The notes beneath the pieces are model-generated. The model made no database searches. It was not told the origin of the DNA and saw only the letters and a program-made list of their open reading frames with translations. From an uncultured Caldilineaceae bacterium (GTDB lineage Bacteria > Chloroflexota > Anaerolineae > Caldilineales > Caldilineaceae), in contig CATOTS010000042.1 of the NCBI GenBank assembly GCA_951813625.1, positions 87,532 to 151,531 on the forward strand: a DNA stretch of 64,000 bases. Direction: 5' to 3'. The translations under genes and the position numbers were made by a program. Positions 44,496-52,789 of the stretch are shown here, one piece after another (within the stretch, counting starts at the first letter, position 1; every line of letters begins with the position of its first letter).

Positions 44496-46352
44496 ATGTC
44501 TAAAGCACTCATCGCCGGTATCAATCAGGTTGCCATTGATAAGGACCTCGACAACGAGGTGATTTTCGATGCAATCGAGGCTGCGCTTATCTCTGCCTAC
44601 AAGCGCAATTACGGTTCGGTCGCCAATGTATCCGCCGAAGTGGACCGGGCGTCGGGCGAGATGAAGGTGTTTGCGGAAAAGGAGGTCGTCGAAGACATTA
44701 TCAACCCGAACACCGAGATTCTGCTTGACGATGCCAAAATGGTGGAGCCGTCTTCTGCATTGGGCGATGTCGTCCTGGTGCAGAATACGCCCGACAATTT
44801 TGGCCGCATAGCGGCGCAGACGGCCAAACAGGTGATCCTGCAGCGCATTCGCGAGGCCGAACGGGATACTGTTTACGAGAACTTTGTCCACAGAGTGGGT
44901 GAGACGATCACCGCGCAGGTACGCAGCATCGATCTCGTCTCCGGCGCGGTCACGATTCTGATCGATGACAGACATGAGAATCTACTGCCGCGCGAGGAGC
45001 AGATTCCAACCGAGAATCTGCGCCGCGGGGACTACATCAGTCTGTACGTGGTGGACGTTCACCGCAGCAGTCGCGGCCCGATGATCAAGCTGAGCCGCAC
45101 CCATCGCGATCTCCTCCGCCGCCTCATGGAGCAGGAGATTCCCGAAGTGCGCGACGGCACGGTCGAGATCAAGGGCATATCGCGCGAGCCGGGCGCGCGC
45201 AGCAAGGTGGCAGTGATGGCGACGCTGCCCGGCGTGGACCCGGTCGGCAGCTGTGTGGGGATGCGCGGCCTGCGTATTCAGAATATCGTGACTGAGTTGG
45301 CCGGTGAAAAGATCGATGTTGTCGAGTGGAGCGGCAATCTGCGCTCCTATATCTCCAATGCGCTCGGTCCCGCCAAAGTGCAGAGCGTTATCCTGGAAGA
45401 AGACACCAACATCAAGACCGCAATTGTCATTGTGCCGGATCGACAGCTCAGCCTGGCGATTGGCAAGGCGGGGCAGAATGCCCGCTTGGCAGCCAAACTT
45501 ACGGGATGGCGCATCGACATCAAGAGCGAAAGCGAAGCCCGCGAAGAAGGGCTGGACCTGCTGGCGGCCGAGCAGGCACAGATGGCGGCAGGAGAACAGG
45601 ATCTGCTCAGCATGGCAGAGCAAATCCTGCGCGAAAAGGACGAATCGACGGCAAGCGAAGATACCTTCCGCCAGGCCGCAGCGCTGCTGCAGCAACAGGA
45701 TGCTGGCAGCCGTTTGCCCGATCCGGGCGCGGCGACCGAGTTGCCCGATTCCTTGCCGGCGCAGGATGAGGAGCGCGGCATCGGCGTAGACGCCGAGGAG
45801 GCGTTGAGCGCGTTCGAGCGGGCGGCCGCGGCTGTACGCGGCGAAGAGCCGCCGATAGTTCCGCTCGACGACTTCGCGACTGCCGAGCCGGAGCCGCTGG
45901 GCTTCGGCGAGAAAGCTGACGATGAGGACGACTCTCGCGCAGAGAAAGAAGAGGAGAAAGAAGCTGCGCTTGATGCGAGCACGGAGAGCGAACCATCGGC
46001 TCCTGAGGCCGCGGAAGCGGAGGAAGAAACGGCGGCAGCGAGCATTCTGCAGGCTGAGGACCTTCCGCAGGTGATTACGGCGGATATGCTGCGCCAGCGG
46101 ATGGCCGCTCGCCGGCAAGGGGGGCCGGCGGATGCCGATTTTGGTTCTGTGGATGATCTGGAGGTGCCGGCTGAACTGCTCGAATCTCTTGAAGCCGCAG
46201 AAGAGAACGCTGACGAGCTCAACGAACAGGGAGGCAAGCGCGGCAAGGCGCGCCGCGGCGGCCAGACTACGGCAAAGAAGCAGCCAAAACGCCAGCGGAC
46301 GCGACGCTCGCTTGACTTAGGCGGCTTTGAAGAGGAAGAGTTTGACGCATAG
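44496..46352 (+). CDS. nusA: transcription termination/antitermination protein NusA
   Basis: RNA polymerase-binding factor that modulates pausing, termination and antitermination. Of 618 residues, about 1-130 form the polymerase-binding N-terminal domain (DKDLDNEVIFDAIEAALISAYK). About 135-205 is the S1 domain (ITAQVRSIDLVSGAVTILI). About 215-345 hold two KH domains, including KVAVMATLPGVDPVGSCVG and the IGKAGQNARLAAKLTG motif. The remaining 250 residues are acidic, low-complexity (Glu/Ala/Asp) and end in a basic patch, much longer than in E. coli (495 total with a different tail). The next gene is ylxR, the usual neighbour. Confidence 0.96.
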   Translation: MSKALIAGINQVAIDKDLDNEVIFDAIEAALISAYKRNYGSVANVSAEVDRASGEMKVFAEKEVVEDIINPNTEILLDDAKMVEPSSALGDVVLVQNTPDNFGRIAAQTAKQVILQRIREAERDTVYENFVHRVGETITAQVRSIDLVSGAVTILIDDRHENLLPREEQIPTENLRRGDYISLYVVDVHRSSRGPMIKLSRTHRDLLRRLMEQEIPEVRDGTVEIKGISREPGARSKVAVMATLPGVDPVGSCVGMRGLRIQNIVTELAGEKIDVVEWSGNLRSYISNALGPAKVQSVILEEDTNIKTAIVIVPDRQLSLAIGKAGQNARLAAKLTGWRIDIKSESEAREEGLDLLAAEQAQMAAGEQDLLSMAEQILREKDESTASEDTFRQAAALLQQQDAGSRLPDPGAATELPDSLPAQDEERGIGVDAEEALSAFERAAAAVRGEEPPIVPLDDFATAEPEPLGFGEKADDEDDSRAEKEEEKEAALDASTESEPSAPEAAEAEEETAAASILQAEDLPQVITADMLRQRMAARRQGGPADADFGSVDDLEVPAELLESLEAAEENADELNEQGGKRGKARRGGQTTAKKQPKRQRTRRSLDLGGFEEEEFDA

Positions 46353-46406
46353 CGCGGCCCACGCATAGCCGAGGCCGTGCCTGTGCCGACAGCGCAACAT
46401 CGAGAG

Positions 46407-46706
46407 ATGGCAAAACGGGAAAAAGGACCGAAACCACGACGCGTTCCCCAGCGGATGTGCATCGCCTGCCGCGAGTCGGAAGGAAAGCGCACATTGCTTC
46501 GCCTGGTACGCGTTGCCGATGGGGTCGAGTTGGATGAGACCGGCAAGAGGGCTGGCCGCGGTGCATATATCCACCCGCAGGCTGGCTGTTGGGAGAGAGC
46601 AATTTCCGGTTCGATGCTGCAGAAGGCGTTGCGAACGAAAATCAGCGCCGAGAACCAGGAGTCGCTTTCTGCATCCGTGTCCGAACTGCTCGCGTCCGCT
46701 GTTTAG
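46407..46706 (+). CDS. ylxR: YlxR (DUF448) family RNA-binding protein
   Basis: A 99-residue protein with the family signature RRVPQRMCIACRESEGKRTLLRLVRV and GRGAYIHPQAGCWERA, found between nusA and infB in many bacteria; some members bind RNA or RNase P RNA. The start is not certain: ATG 46407 gives a standard N terminus, while GTG 46377 adds ten residues. An ylxQ (L7Ae-like) gene, often next, is absent here. Confidence 0.88.
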   Translation: MAKREKGPKPRRVPQRMCIACRESEGKRTLLRLVRVADGVELDETGKRAGRGAYIHPQAGCWERAISGSMLQKALRTKISAENQESLSASVSELLASAV

Positions 46707-47217
46707 CGCCTGTCGCCATAGGGCAGATGAAGGAGAAGCGGGGCGGCCGCCGGACCGTAAGGGGTCTCTACTCGCCGCCCAGCCGATGGAGAGGAGTTTT
46801 CCGATGCACAGAAGCCGATTGTCCGCTCCCTGATATGTACCGGCACAGTGGGCTAACTCTGGCTGTACAACGGTTTTGGCCGCCGTTGACGCCGGCAGCT
46901 AGGAAATTTGGCCGAGCAGGCCGCATTGGGATGGAGAGGGGGAAGGGAATAGGAAAGCGAGAGGTTGTGTAACAGCTTGTCCGGCCACCGGCAGTTCCTC
47001 TTGGCTCTCCGTAACTGACCCTCCCCGCATACGTTTCGTACGTCTACATCCCGATCAAAAATCTATGTGAAGCTGGAGAAGAGTCGCGCAATCGGGCGCC
47101 TGACCCTTTTCAACTGTCCGCATTCCGCAGCGCAGCCACAGGAGAAATCCAGACAGGGTTTTATGCGGCGCGCAGCGCAAGAACGTTGGACAGGCAAGTT
47201 GGGGGAGGATAGGAAAG
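46707..47217 (+). other. ylxR-infB intergenic region / infB leader
   Basis: About 510 bases with no conserved gene. Overlapping open frames lack homology. A 9-codon ORF (46804-46833, MHRSRLSAP) has GAGGAG 7 bases upstream, and just before it GGGCGGC (46741-46747) can pair with GCCGCCC (46774-46780). This may be a leader peptide with a stem-loop, or chance. Confidence 0.4.
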
Positions 47218-49098
47218 ATGACAACCACAACGAAGGAACCGACGCAGATCCAGGATGACGGGCAGGCTGACGACGCTGCAATCGGTGAAGCCGCCGGTCT
47301 GCCTTCTTCCATCGTCGTCGAGGAGTACGTCACCGTGCGCGCTCTGGCCGAGAGCATGGATCGCAGCCCGATCGACCTCATCAAAGTGCTGATGCAGTTC
47401 GGCATCATGGCGCCGATCGATCAGACTCTCGATCACGACACCGCCGCGATTGTCGGCGAGGAGCTCGGCATTGAGGTGCTGTGGCCGGTCGTGGAGGAGG
47501 AGCAGCCCGAAGAGGCGCCCGCCGAGGATCTGAGACCCAAACAGCGGGTGTTGATCCAGGAGATTGTGGCCAGAGAGGCGGAAGGGAATCTTGTCGAAAG
47601 GTCCCCGGTCGTGGCGGTGCTCGGGCACGTCGATCATGGCAAGACGACTCTCCTCGATCGGATCCGCCGCACCAACGTGGTGGATACGGAAGCCGGCGGC
47701 ATCACCCAGCATACCGGCGCGTACCAGGTAGAGGTTGAAGGCAAAAAGATCACCTTTCTGGATACGCCCGGCCACGAAGCGTTCACGGCGATGCGTGCGC
47801 GCGGCGCGCAGGTCACCGACATTGTAATTCTCGTCGTTGCCGCAGACGACGGCCTCATGCCGCAGACGCGTGAGGCGATCAGCCATGCCAGGGCAGCCGA
47901 CGTGACGATCATCGTTGCCATCAACAAGATTGACCAGCCTAACGCCAACATAAACCGGGTGATGGAAGACCTGTCGACTGTGGAGCTGACGCCGGAGGAG
48001 TGGGGAGGCGATACGGTCACAGTGCCGATCAGCGCGCTCAATGGCAACGGCGTCGACGATCTGTTGGACAACATTCTCGTTGTCGCCGAACTGGACCAGC
48101 ACCAGGCCAATCCCAAAGGCCAGTGCGTTGGCACGGTCATTGAGGCTGAGCTGGACAAGCAACGCGGCATCACCGCGACGCTGCTCGTGCAGAACGGGAC
48201 GCTGAAACGCGGGGATTCGCTGGTTGTCGGCGATAACTGGGGACGCGTCAAGGCGATGACCGACCACGAAGGCAATCCACTCAAGGCGGCCGGGCCGAGT
48301 ACGCCGACCATTGTTCTGGGTCTCAACGGCGTTCCCGATGCCGGCGAGGTCTTTACTGTCACCAAGAACGACAAGGCCGCCCGCGCGCTGGTCTCCGAAC
48401 GGCAGAATCAGGCTGCGCGGCAGGTGCGGACCGCCGCGCCGGCGCCGATGACGCTGGAGGATATGTTCGCCCGCGTGGAAGGCGGGGAGGCCGAAACACT
48501 CAATATTATCGTGCGGGCCGACACGCAGGGAACGCTGGCCCCTGTTGTACACAGCCTCGAACAGCTCGCCAACGACGAAATCGGTGTCAAGATTATGCAG
48601 TCGGCCGTCGGCGACATCACCGAATCCGACGTCATGTTGGCGGAGGCCAGCCAGGCGATCATCATTGGATTCGGCGTGAACATAGACAAGTCCGCGTTGG
48701 TGCGCGCCGAACAGTCCGGCGTCGAGATTCGCCATTATCGGATTATTTACAATATGATCGAGGACGTGGAGCTGGCGCTTACCGGGATGCTGGACCCGAT
48801 CTTTGAGGAGGTGGTCAGCGGCCATGCGGAGGTGCGGCAGATGTTCCGCGTACGCCGCGGCGGGCTGATCGCCGGCTGCATGGTGCTGGACGGCGTGGTC
48901 AAGCGCAATAGCCAGGCGCGCCTGATCCGCAACGATTCGACGATCATCACGACAACGATTGAGAACCTCAAGCGCTTTACCGAAGATGTCAACGAGGTGC
49001 GGGCCGGGTACGAGTGCGGCATCAATCTTGCCGGCGTCAACTCCGATCTGCAGGAAGGCGACATCATCGAGGTCTTCGAAAAACAACAGGTGCGGTGA
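47218..49098 (+). CDS. infB: translation initiation factor IF-2
   Basis: GTPase that brings fMet-tRNA to the 30S subunit. The 626-residue protein has a short N-terminal IF2_N-like part (VTVRALAESMDRSPIDLIKVLMQFG), G1 motif GHVDHGKTT near residue 137, G3 DTPGHEAF, G4 NKID, then domains II-IV with the final beta barrel (GYECGINLAGVNSDLQEGDIIEVFE). The long charged N-terminal extension of E. coli IF-2 is absent. ATG 47218 follows GGGGGAGGATAGG. Confidence 0.97.
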   Translation: MTTTTKEPTQIQDDGQADDAAIGEAAGLPSSIVVEEYVTVRALAESMDRSPIDLIKVLMQFGIMAPIDQTLDHDTAAIVGEELGIEVLWPVVEEEQPEEAPAEDLRPKQRVLIQEIVAREAEGNLVERSPVVAVLGHVDHGKTTLLDRIRRTNVVDTEAGGITQHTGAYQVEVEGKKITFLDTPGHEAFTAMRARGAQVTDIVILVVAADDGLMPQTREAISHARAADVTIIVAINKIDQPNANINRVMEDLSTVELTPEEWGGDTVTVPISALNGNGVDDLLDNILVVAELDQHQANPKGQCVGTVIEAELDKQRGITATLLVQNGTLKRGDSLVVGDNWGRVKAMTDHEGNPLKAAGPSTPTIVLGLNGVPDAGEVFTVTKNDKAARALVSERQNQAARQVRTAAPAPMTLEDMFARVEGGEAETLNIIVRADTQGTLAPVVHSLEQLANDEIGVKIMQSAVGDITESDVMLAEASQAIIIGFGVNIDKSALVRAEQSGVEIRHYRIIYNMIEDVELALTGMLDPIFEEVVSGHAEVRQMFRVRRGGLIAGCMVLDGVVKRNSQARLIRNDSTIITTTIENLKRFTEDVNEVRAGYECGINLAGVNSDLQEGDIIEVFEKQQVR

Positions 49099-49169
49099 GT
49101 TTCTGGTTTCCCGGTTTTCGTTTATAGTGGGCGCGACGAAACCATGAGATCCGGCTGCCGAAAAGTCCC

Positions 49170-49613
49170 ATGTCTACTATCCGTCAGGAGCGGGCGGCAG
49201 AGCTGCTCTATCAGGAACTTTCGATCTTGATCGCCAGCGAATTGGATGACCCGGCGCTGGAACTGCTGGCTGTCACGAATGTGGTGGTCAGTCGCGATCT
49301 GCGCGTGGCCAAAGTCTATGTTTACCAGGACAGCGATGTGCAACGCAGCGCAATGCTCGCCAGATTGAAGCACGCCGCGCCTTTCCTGCGGCGGCAATTG
49401 GCCCAAAACGTAAGCCTCCGCGCCGTGCCGGAACTGCTCTTCTACTATGACGACACCCCCGACCAAGCCGCCCGCGTGGATGCACTTTTGCAGAGCATTG
49501 CCGAGGAACGAGATACGAGCCAGCAGGATGTGGAGAGCGGGCCCGCGCCTCTCTCCGGGCCGTTCTCTTCCCCTGATTTTTCCTCCGCCGATGCGCAGAA
49601 AGAGGATGCATGA
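49170..49613 (+). CDS. rbfA: ribosome-binding factor A
   Basis: 30S maturation factor with a KH-like fold, 147 residues. Matches include MSTIRQERAAELLYQELSIL, LLAVTNVVVSRDLRVAKVYVYQ, and the helix ARLKHAAPFLRRQLAQNVSLRAVPEL. A 35-residue acidic, low-complexity tail follows the domain. Its stop overlaps the next ATG (ATGA), so it is translationally coupled to the DHH phosphoesterase. Confidence 0.93.
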   Translation: MSTIRQERAAELLYQELSILIASELDDPALELLAVTNVVVSRDLRVAKVYVYQDSDVQRSAMLARLKHAAPFLRRQLAQNVSLRAVPELLFYYDDTPDQAARVDALLQSIAEERDTSQQDVESGPAPLSGPFSSPDFSSADAQKEDA

Positions 49614-50659
49614 ACCTTGATGCGTCCTTGTTGAAGCAGAGTGCCGCGTACGTCCAGGAGGGCGCCCCCGTTTCGCCTCCCCCTCGCCTGCTTGACCTCC
49701 TGGAAACCAGCCATCATATCCTCTGTATAAGCCACGTTACCCCGGACGGGGACGCGGTCGGCAGTCTGCTCGGCCTCGGCGCGATTCTGCGCGCAATGGC
49801 CAAGCGGCCCGTCCTCGCTCTCCAGGATGAGTTGACGTCCGAATTCCAGTTCCTGCCCGGCGTCGAGACAATCATCGGACCGTCGCAAGTCGCCCGCAGC
49901 TACGATCTGATCGTCTGCCTGGACACCTCCAGTATCGACCGGATGGGCAACGTCTATTGCTCCGAAGCCCACGACCGCATCCCGTTGGTTGTGATCGATC
50001 ACCACATCACCAACACCTTCTTCGGCACCGAGAACTGGGTGGAACCAAGTTGCGCCGCGACATGCCAGATGCTTGTGGCCATGGCCGATGCCTTGAACGT
50101 GCCGATCACCGAGGAGATCGCCGTTCCTCTGCTGACCGGCCTCGTGACCGATACACTCTGCTTTCGTACGGCCAATACAGATGCGAACGTGCTGCAAGTA
50201 ACCCTGCGGCTGTTGCGCGCCGGCGCGGAGCTGGACCATATCGTCCGCAACACGCTGGACAGCCGCTCGTTCAGCCTCGTTAAACTGTGGGGGGCCGGCC
50301 TGGCGACCGTGCAGATGGAGGACGGAATCGTCTGGGCCACCCTCAGCGCCGAGGGCCGCCGGCAGAGCGGCGTCGAGCTTCACCAGAGCGATGGTCTTGC
50401 CAACTTCCTCGTGACGGTGCGCGAGGCCGACATCAGCGCTACATTTGCGCAGCGTTTCGCCCAAAGCGGCCAGGAATTAGTCGAGTGCAGCTTTCGGGCC
50501 AAGCCCGGCTTCAACGTGAGCCAGGTTGCGTTTGCGTTTGGAGGCGGCGGGCATCCGCCGGCAGCCGGCTGCACGGTTGCGGGTACGTTGGCGGAGGTGT
50601 CGGCCCGGGTTGTGGCCGCCTTGCACGAATTGCGCCGCCAGAGTTTGCCCGCGTCCTGA
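49610..50659 (+). CDS. nrnA: DHH family phosphoesterase (NrnA-like oligoribonuclease / pAp phosphatase)
   Basis: A 349-residue manganese phosphoesterase. DHH-domain motifs are HVTPDGDAVGSLLGLG, LIVCLDTSSIDRMG and VVIDHHITN, followed by LTGLVTDTLCFR; the DHHA1 domain ends with FAFGGGGHPPAAGC. Homologues degrade nanoRNA and 3'-phosphoadenosine 5'-phosphate. The rbfA-nrnA-truB-ribF order is common in Gram-positive-like genomes and supports the call. Start overlaps the rbfA stop. Confidence 0.9.
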   Translation: MNLDASLLKQSAAYVQEGAPVSPPPRLLDLLETSHHILCISHVTPDGDAVGSLLGLGAILRAMAKRPVLALQDELTSEFQFLPGVETIIGPSQVARSYDLIVCLDTSSIDRMGNVYCSEAHDRIPLVVIDHHITNTFFGTENWVEPSCAATCQMLVAMADALNVPITEEIAVPLLTGLVTDTLCFRTANTDANVLQVTLRLLRAGAELDHIVRNTLDSRSFSLVKLWGAGLATVQMEDGIVWATLSAEGRRQSGVELHQSDGLANFLVTVREADISATFAQRFAQSGQELVECSFRAKPGFNVSQVAFAFGGGGHPPAAGCTVAGTLAEVSARVVAALHELRRQSLPAS

Positions 50660-50701
50660 GTTCTCAGTATCTGTCTTCCTGCCGGTGCGCGACGCAATAC
50701 G

Positions 50702-51673
50702 ATGAATGCCGATCTGCACGGAATTCTTCTCGTCGATAAACCAGGACGTCCAGTCCCTCCGGTGGGCGCCGATGACGCCGGGTCCCCGACGCTTCCGACC
50801 AGCCATGACATTGTTCAGCGCGTGCGGCGATGGAGCGGCCAAAGGCGCATCGGCCACACCGGCACGCTCGACCCGATGGCGAGCGGCCTGCTGGTGTTGT
50901 GCCTCGGCGTTGCCACGCGCCTGGTGGAGTACTATCAGGGGCACGAAAAGAAATACGAGGCCCAAGTGACGCTCGGGCGCGCCACCGATACCTACGACGC
51001 CATCGGCCGGACCGTGGCGCTCGGCCCGATCCCGTCTCTGACCGCGGCCAATGTGGAAGAGGCCCTGGACGCGTTCCGGGGTCAGATTATGCAGCAACCG
51101 CCGGTCTATTCGGCATTGAAGCAAGGCGGAGAAAGCCTGCACCGAAAGGCCCGCCGCGGCGAGGCGGTGGAGATTGCGCCGAGGCCGGTTACGGTCCACG
51201 AGATCAATCTGCTTTCCTTTGACCCGCCGGACGGGATTTCTCTCAGGGTGCGCTGTTCTGCCGGTACCTACGTTCGCAGCCTGGCGCTGGCGCTGGGGGA
51301 GGCATTGGGCACCGTGGCCCACCTGAGCTATCTGCGCCGCTTGGGCGCCGGCCCCTTTTCGGTCGCTGATGCGTCAGCCTTGCCGGACATCGAAGATGCC
51401 GCCGCTTCCAGACGTCTGGCCGACCTGCTGACAGCGCCGGATGCCGGTTTGGGAATGCCTCGTTTGACCGTCAACGAGGAGGAGCAGGTCCGCCTCGGCC
51501 ACGGGCAGAAGATCTATCAGGACTGTGCCTCCGCGGCCTCGCTCGCCGCCGCCTACGACCGCCGCGGCCGTTTTCTGGGCATCACGCGCGCCCTTGCGGC
51601 TGACGGAAGCGATAACGGCACGCTGTGGAAAGCCGAAAAGTGGCTTGCCCAACAGTTGGTGCGTATTGAGTAG
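50702..51673 (+). CDS. truB: tRNA pseudouridine(55) synthase TruB
   Basis: Makes pseudouridine 55 in the T loop of tRNAs. The 323-residue protein has GILLVDKP at the N terminus, RRIGHTGTLDPMASGLLVL with the catalytic Asp near residue 57, KKYEAQVTLGRATDTYDAIG, QQPPVYSALKQGGESLHRKARRG with the YSA motif, and the PUA-like C-terminal region. An insertion of about 18 residues (GRPVPPVGADDAGSPTLP) separates LLVDKP from TSHDIVQ, where most relatives have only a few residues. Confidence 0.95.
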   Translation: MNADLHGILLVDKPGRPVPPVGADDAGSPTLPTSHDIVQRVRRWSGQRRIGHTGTLDPMASGLLVLCLGVATRLVEYYQGHEKKYEAQVTLGRATDTYDAIGRTVALGPIPSLTAANVEEALDAFRGQIMQQPPVYSALKQGGESLHRKARRGEAVEIAPRPVTVHEINLLSFDPPDGISLRVRCSAGTYVRSLALALGEALGTVAHLSYLRRLGAGPFSVADASALPDIEDAAASRRLADLLTAPDAGLGMPRLTVNEEEQVRLGHGQKIYQDCASAASLAAAYDRRGRFLGITRALAADGSDNGTLWKAEKWLAQQLVRIE

Positions 51674-51729
51674 ACAGTTTTCGTCTTGCCCATTTCCACT
51701 GGAAACCAGGAACCAGAAACCGATTCGAC

Positions 51730-52719
51730 ATGAAAATCTGGCACGGTGATCTGCGCTCCCTCCGGTTTTCCGGTCCAACTTTCCTGACGATTGGGAATTT
51801 CGACGGTGTCCATCTCGGCCATCAGGCTCTTTTGCGCGTTTTGCAGGAGAAAGCCGCGGCGCACTCGCCTATGGCCAGGACAGCCCTGCTCACGTTCGAC
51901 CCCCACCCGCTGGCGGTGCTGCAACCGCATCTTCCTCTGCGTCTGCTGACCTCGCCGCAGGAACGTCTGCGGCTGCTCGAACCGTTCGGCTTCGATCTCG
52001 GGGTGATTCAGCCGTTCGACATGGAGCTCGCCAGCCTGCGCCCCCATCAGTTTATGGCCGTTCTCGTGGAACATCTAGAGCTCGCCCGCTTGGTTACGGG
52101 ACCGGATTTTGCGTTGGGGCGGGGCCGCAGCGGCAATATCGACGTACTGCGGGCGCTGGGAGCGGAGCTCGGCTATGACGTTTCGGTGATCGAGCCGTAC
52201 GCAGGCGATGGCGGCGAGATACGCAGCCATCAGATTCGTCAGGGCCTGTTGCGCGGCGCGGTGACCGATGCAGGGCAGATGCTGGGCCGGCCCTATTCGA
52301 TCGTCGGAATCGTTGAAGAGGGCGCGCGGCGCGGCCGCATCATCGGCGTGCCCACCGCCAACCTCCAGCCTGATTCGCAGCGCCTGATCCCCGCCGACGG
52401 CGTCTATGCAACGTGGGTATTTTTGCCGGACAGTTGTACGGATCAGCCCCGCGCCAGCGTCACCAACATTGGCGTGAGGCCTACCGTAGATGGACGCCAA
52501 CGCCGCATTGAAACACACCTGCTGGATTTCCCGGACGCGGGTGAGTCCGGCGACCTGTACGAACAGAAAATGACTGTCTCCTTCGTTGCACGCCTGCGCG
52601 ACGAGCAACGCTTTGATGGTCTGGATGCACTGGTCGCACAGATCCAGCGGGATATCTCCGTCGCGCGCCGCGTGTTAAGAGAGGAGCCGGCGATTCCCAA
52701 TTTTATCTCGGGGGGGTAG
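51730..52719 (+). CDS. ribF: bifunctional riboflavin kinase / FAD synthetase
   Basis: Makes FMN from riboflavin and then FAD. The 329-residue protein has the adenylyltransferase domain first (LTIGNFDGVHLGHQALLRVL, LLTFDPHPLAVLQP, LVTGPDFALGRGRSGN) and the flavokinase domain second (GRPYSIVGIVEEGARRGRIIGVPTANL, DGVYATWV, ASVTNIGVRPTV, ETHLLDF). rpsO, a frequent next gene, is not present downstream. Confidence 0.96.
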   Translation: MKIWHGDLRSLRFSGPTFLTIGNFDGVHLGHQALLRVLQEKAAAHSPMARTALLTFDPHPLAVLQPHLPLRLLTSPQERLRLLEPFGFDLGVIQPFDMELASLRPHQFMAVLVEHLELARLVTGPDFALGRGRSGNIDVLRALGAELGYDVSVIEPYAGDGGEIRSHQIRQGLLRGAVTDAGQMLGRPYSIVGIVEEGARRGRIIGVPTANLQPDSQRLIPADGVYATWVFLPDSCTDQPRASVTNIGVRPTVDGRQRRIETHLLDFPDAGESGDLYEQKMTVSFVARLRDEQRFDGLDALVAQIQRDISVARRVLREEPAIPNFISGG

Positions 52720-52789
52720 ACATCTGTCAGGGCGCAACATTATCTAAGGAGAGGCCGCCCCAGTTGTCTTGCGAACAGGTTCTCATTCA

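Noticed and set aside
47161..49086. 641-codon minus-strand frame opposite infB
   Set aside because: Antisense shadow of infB; the composition is that of complemented GC-rich codons.
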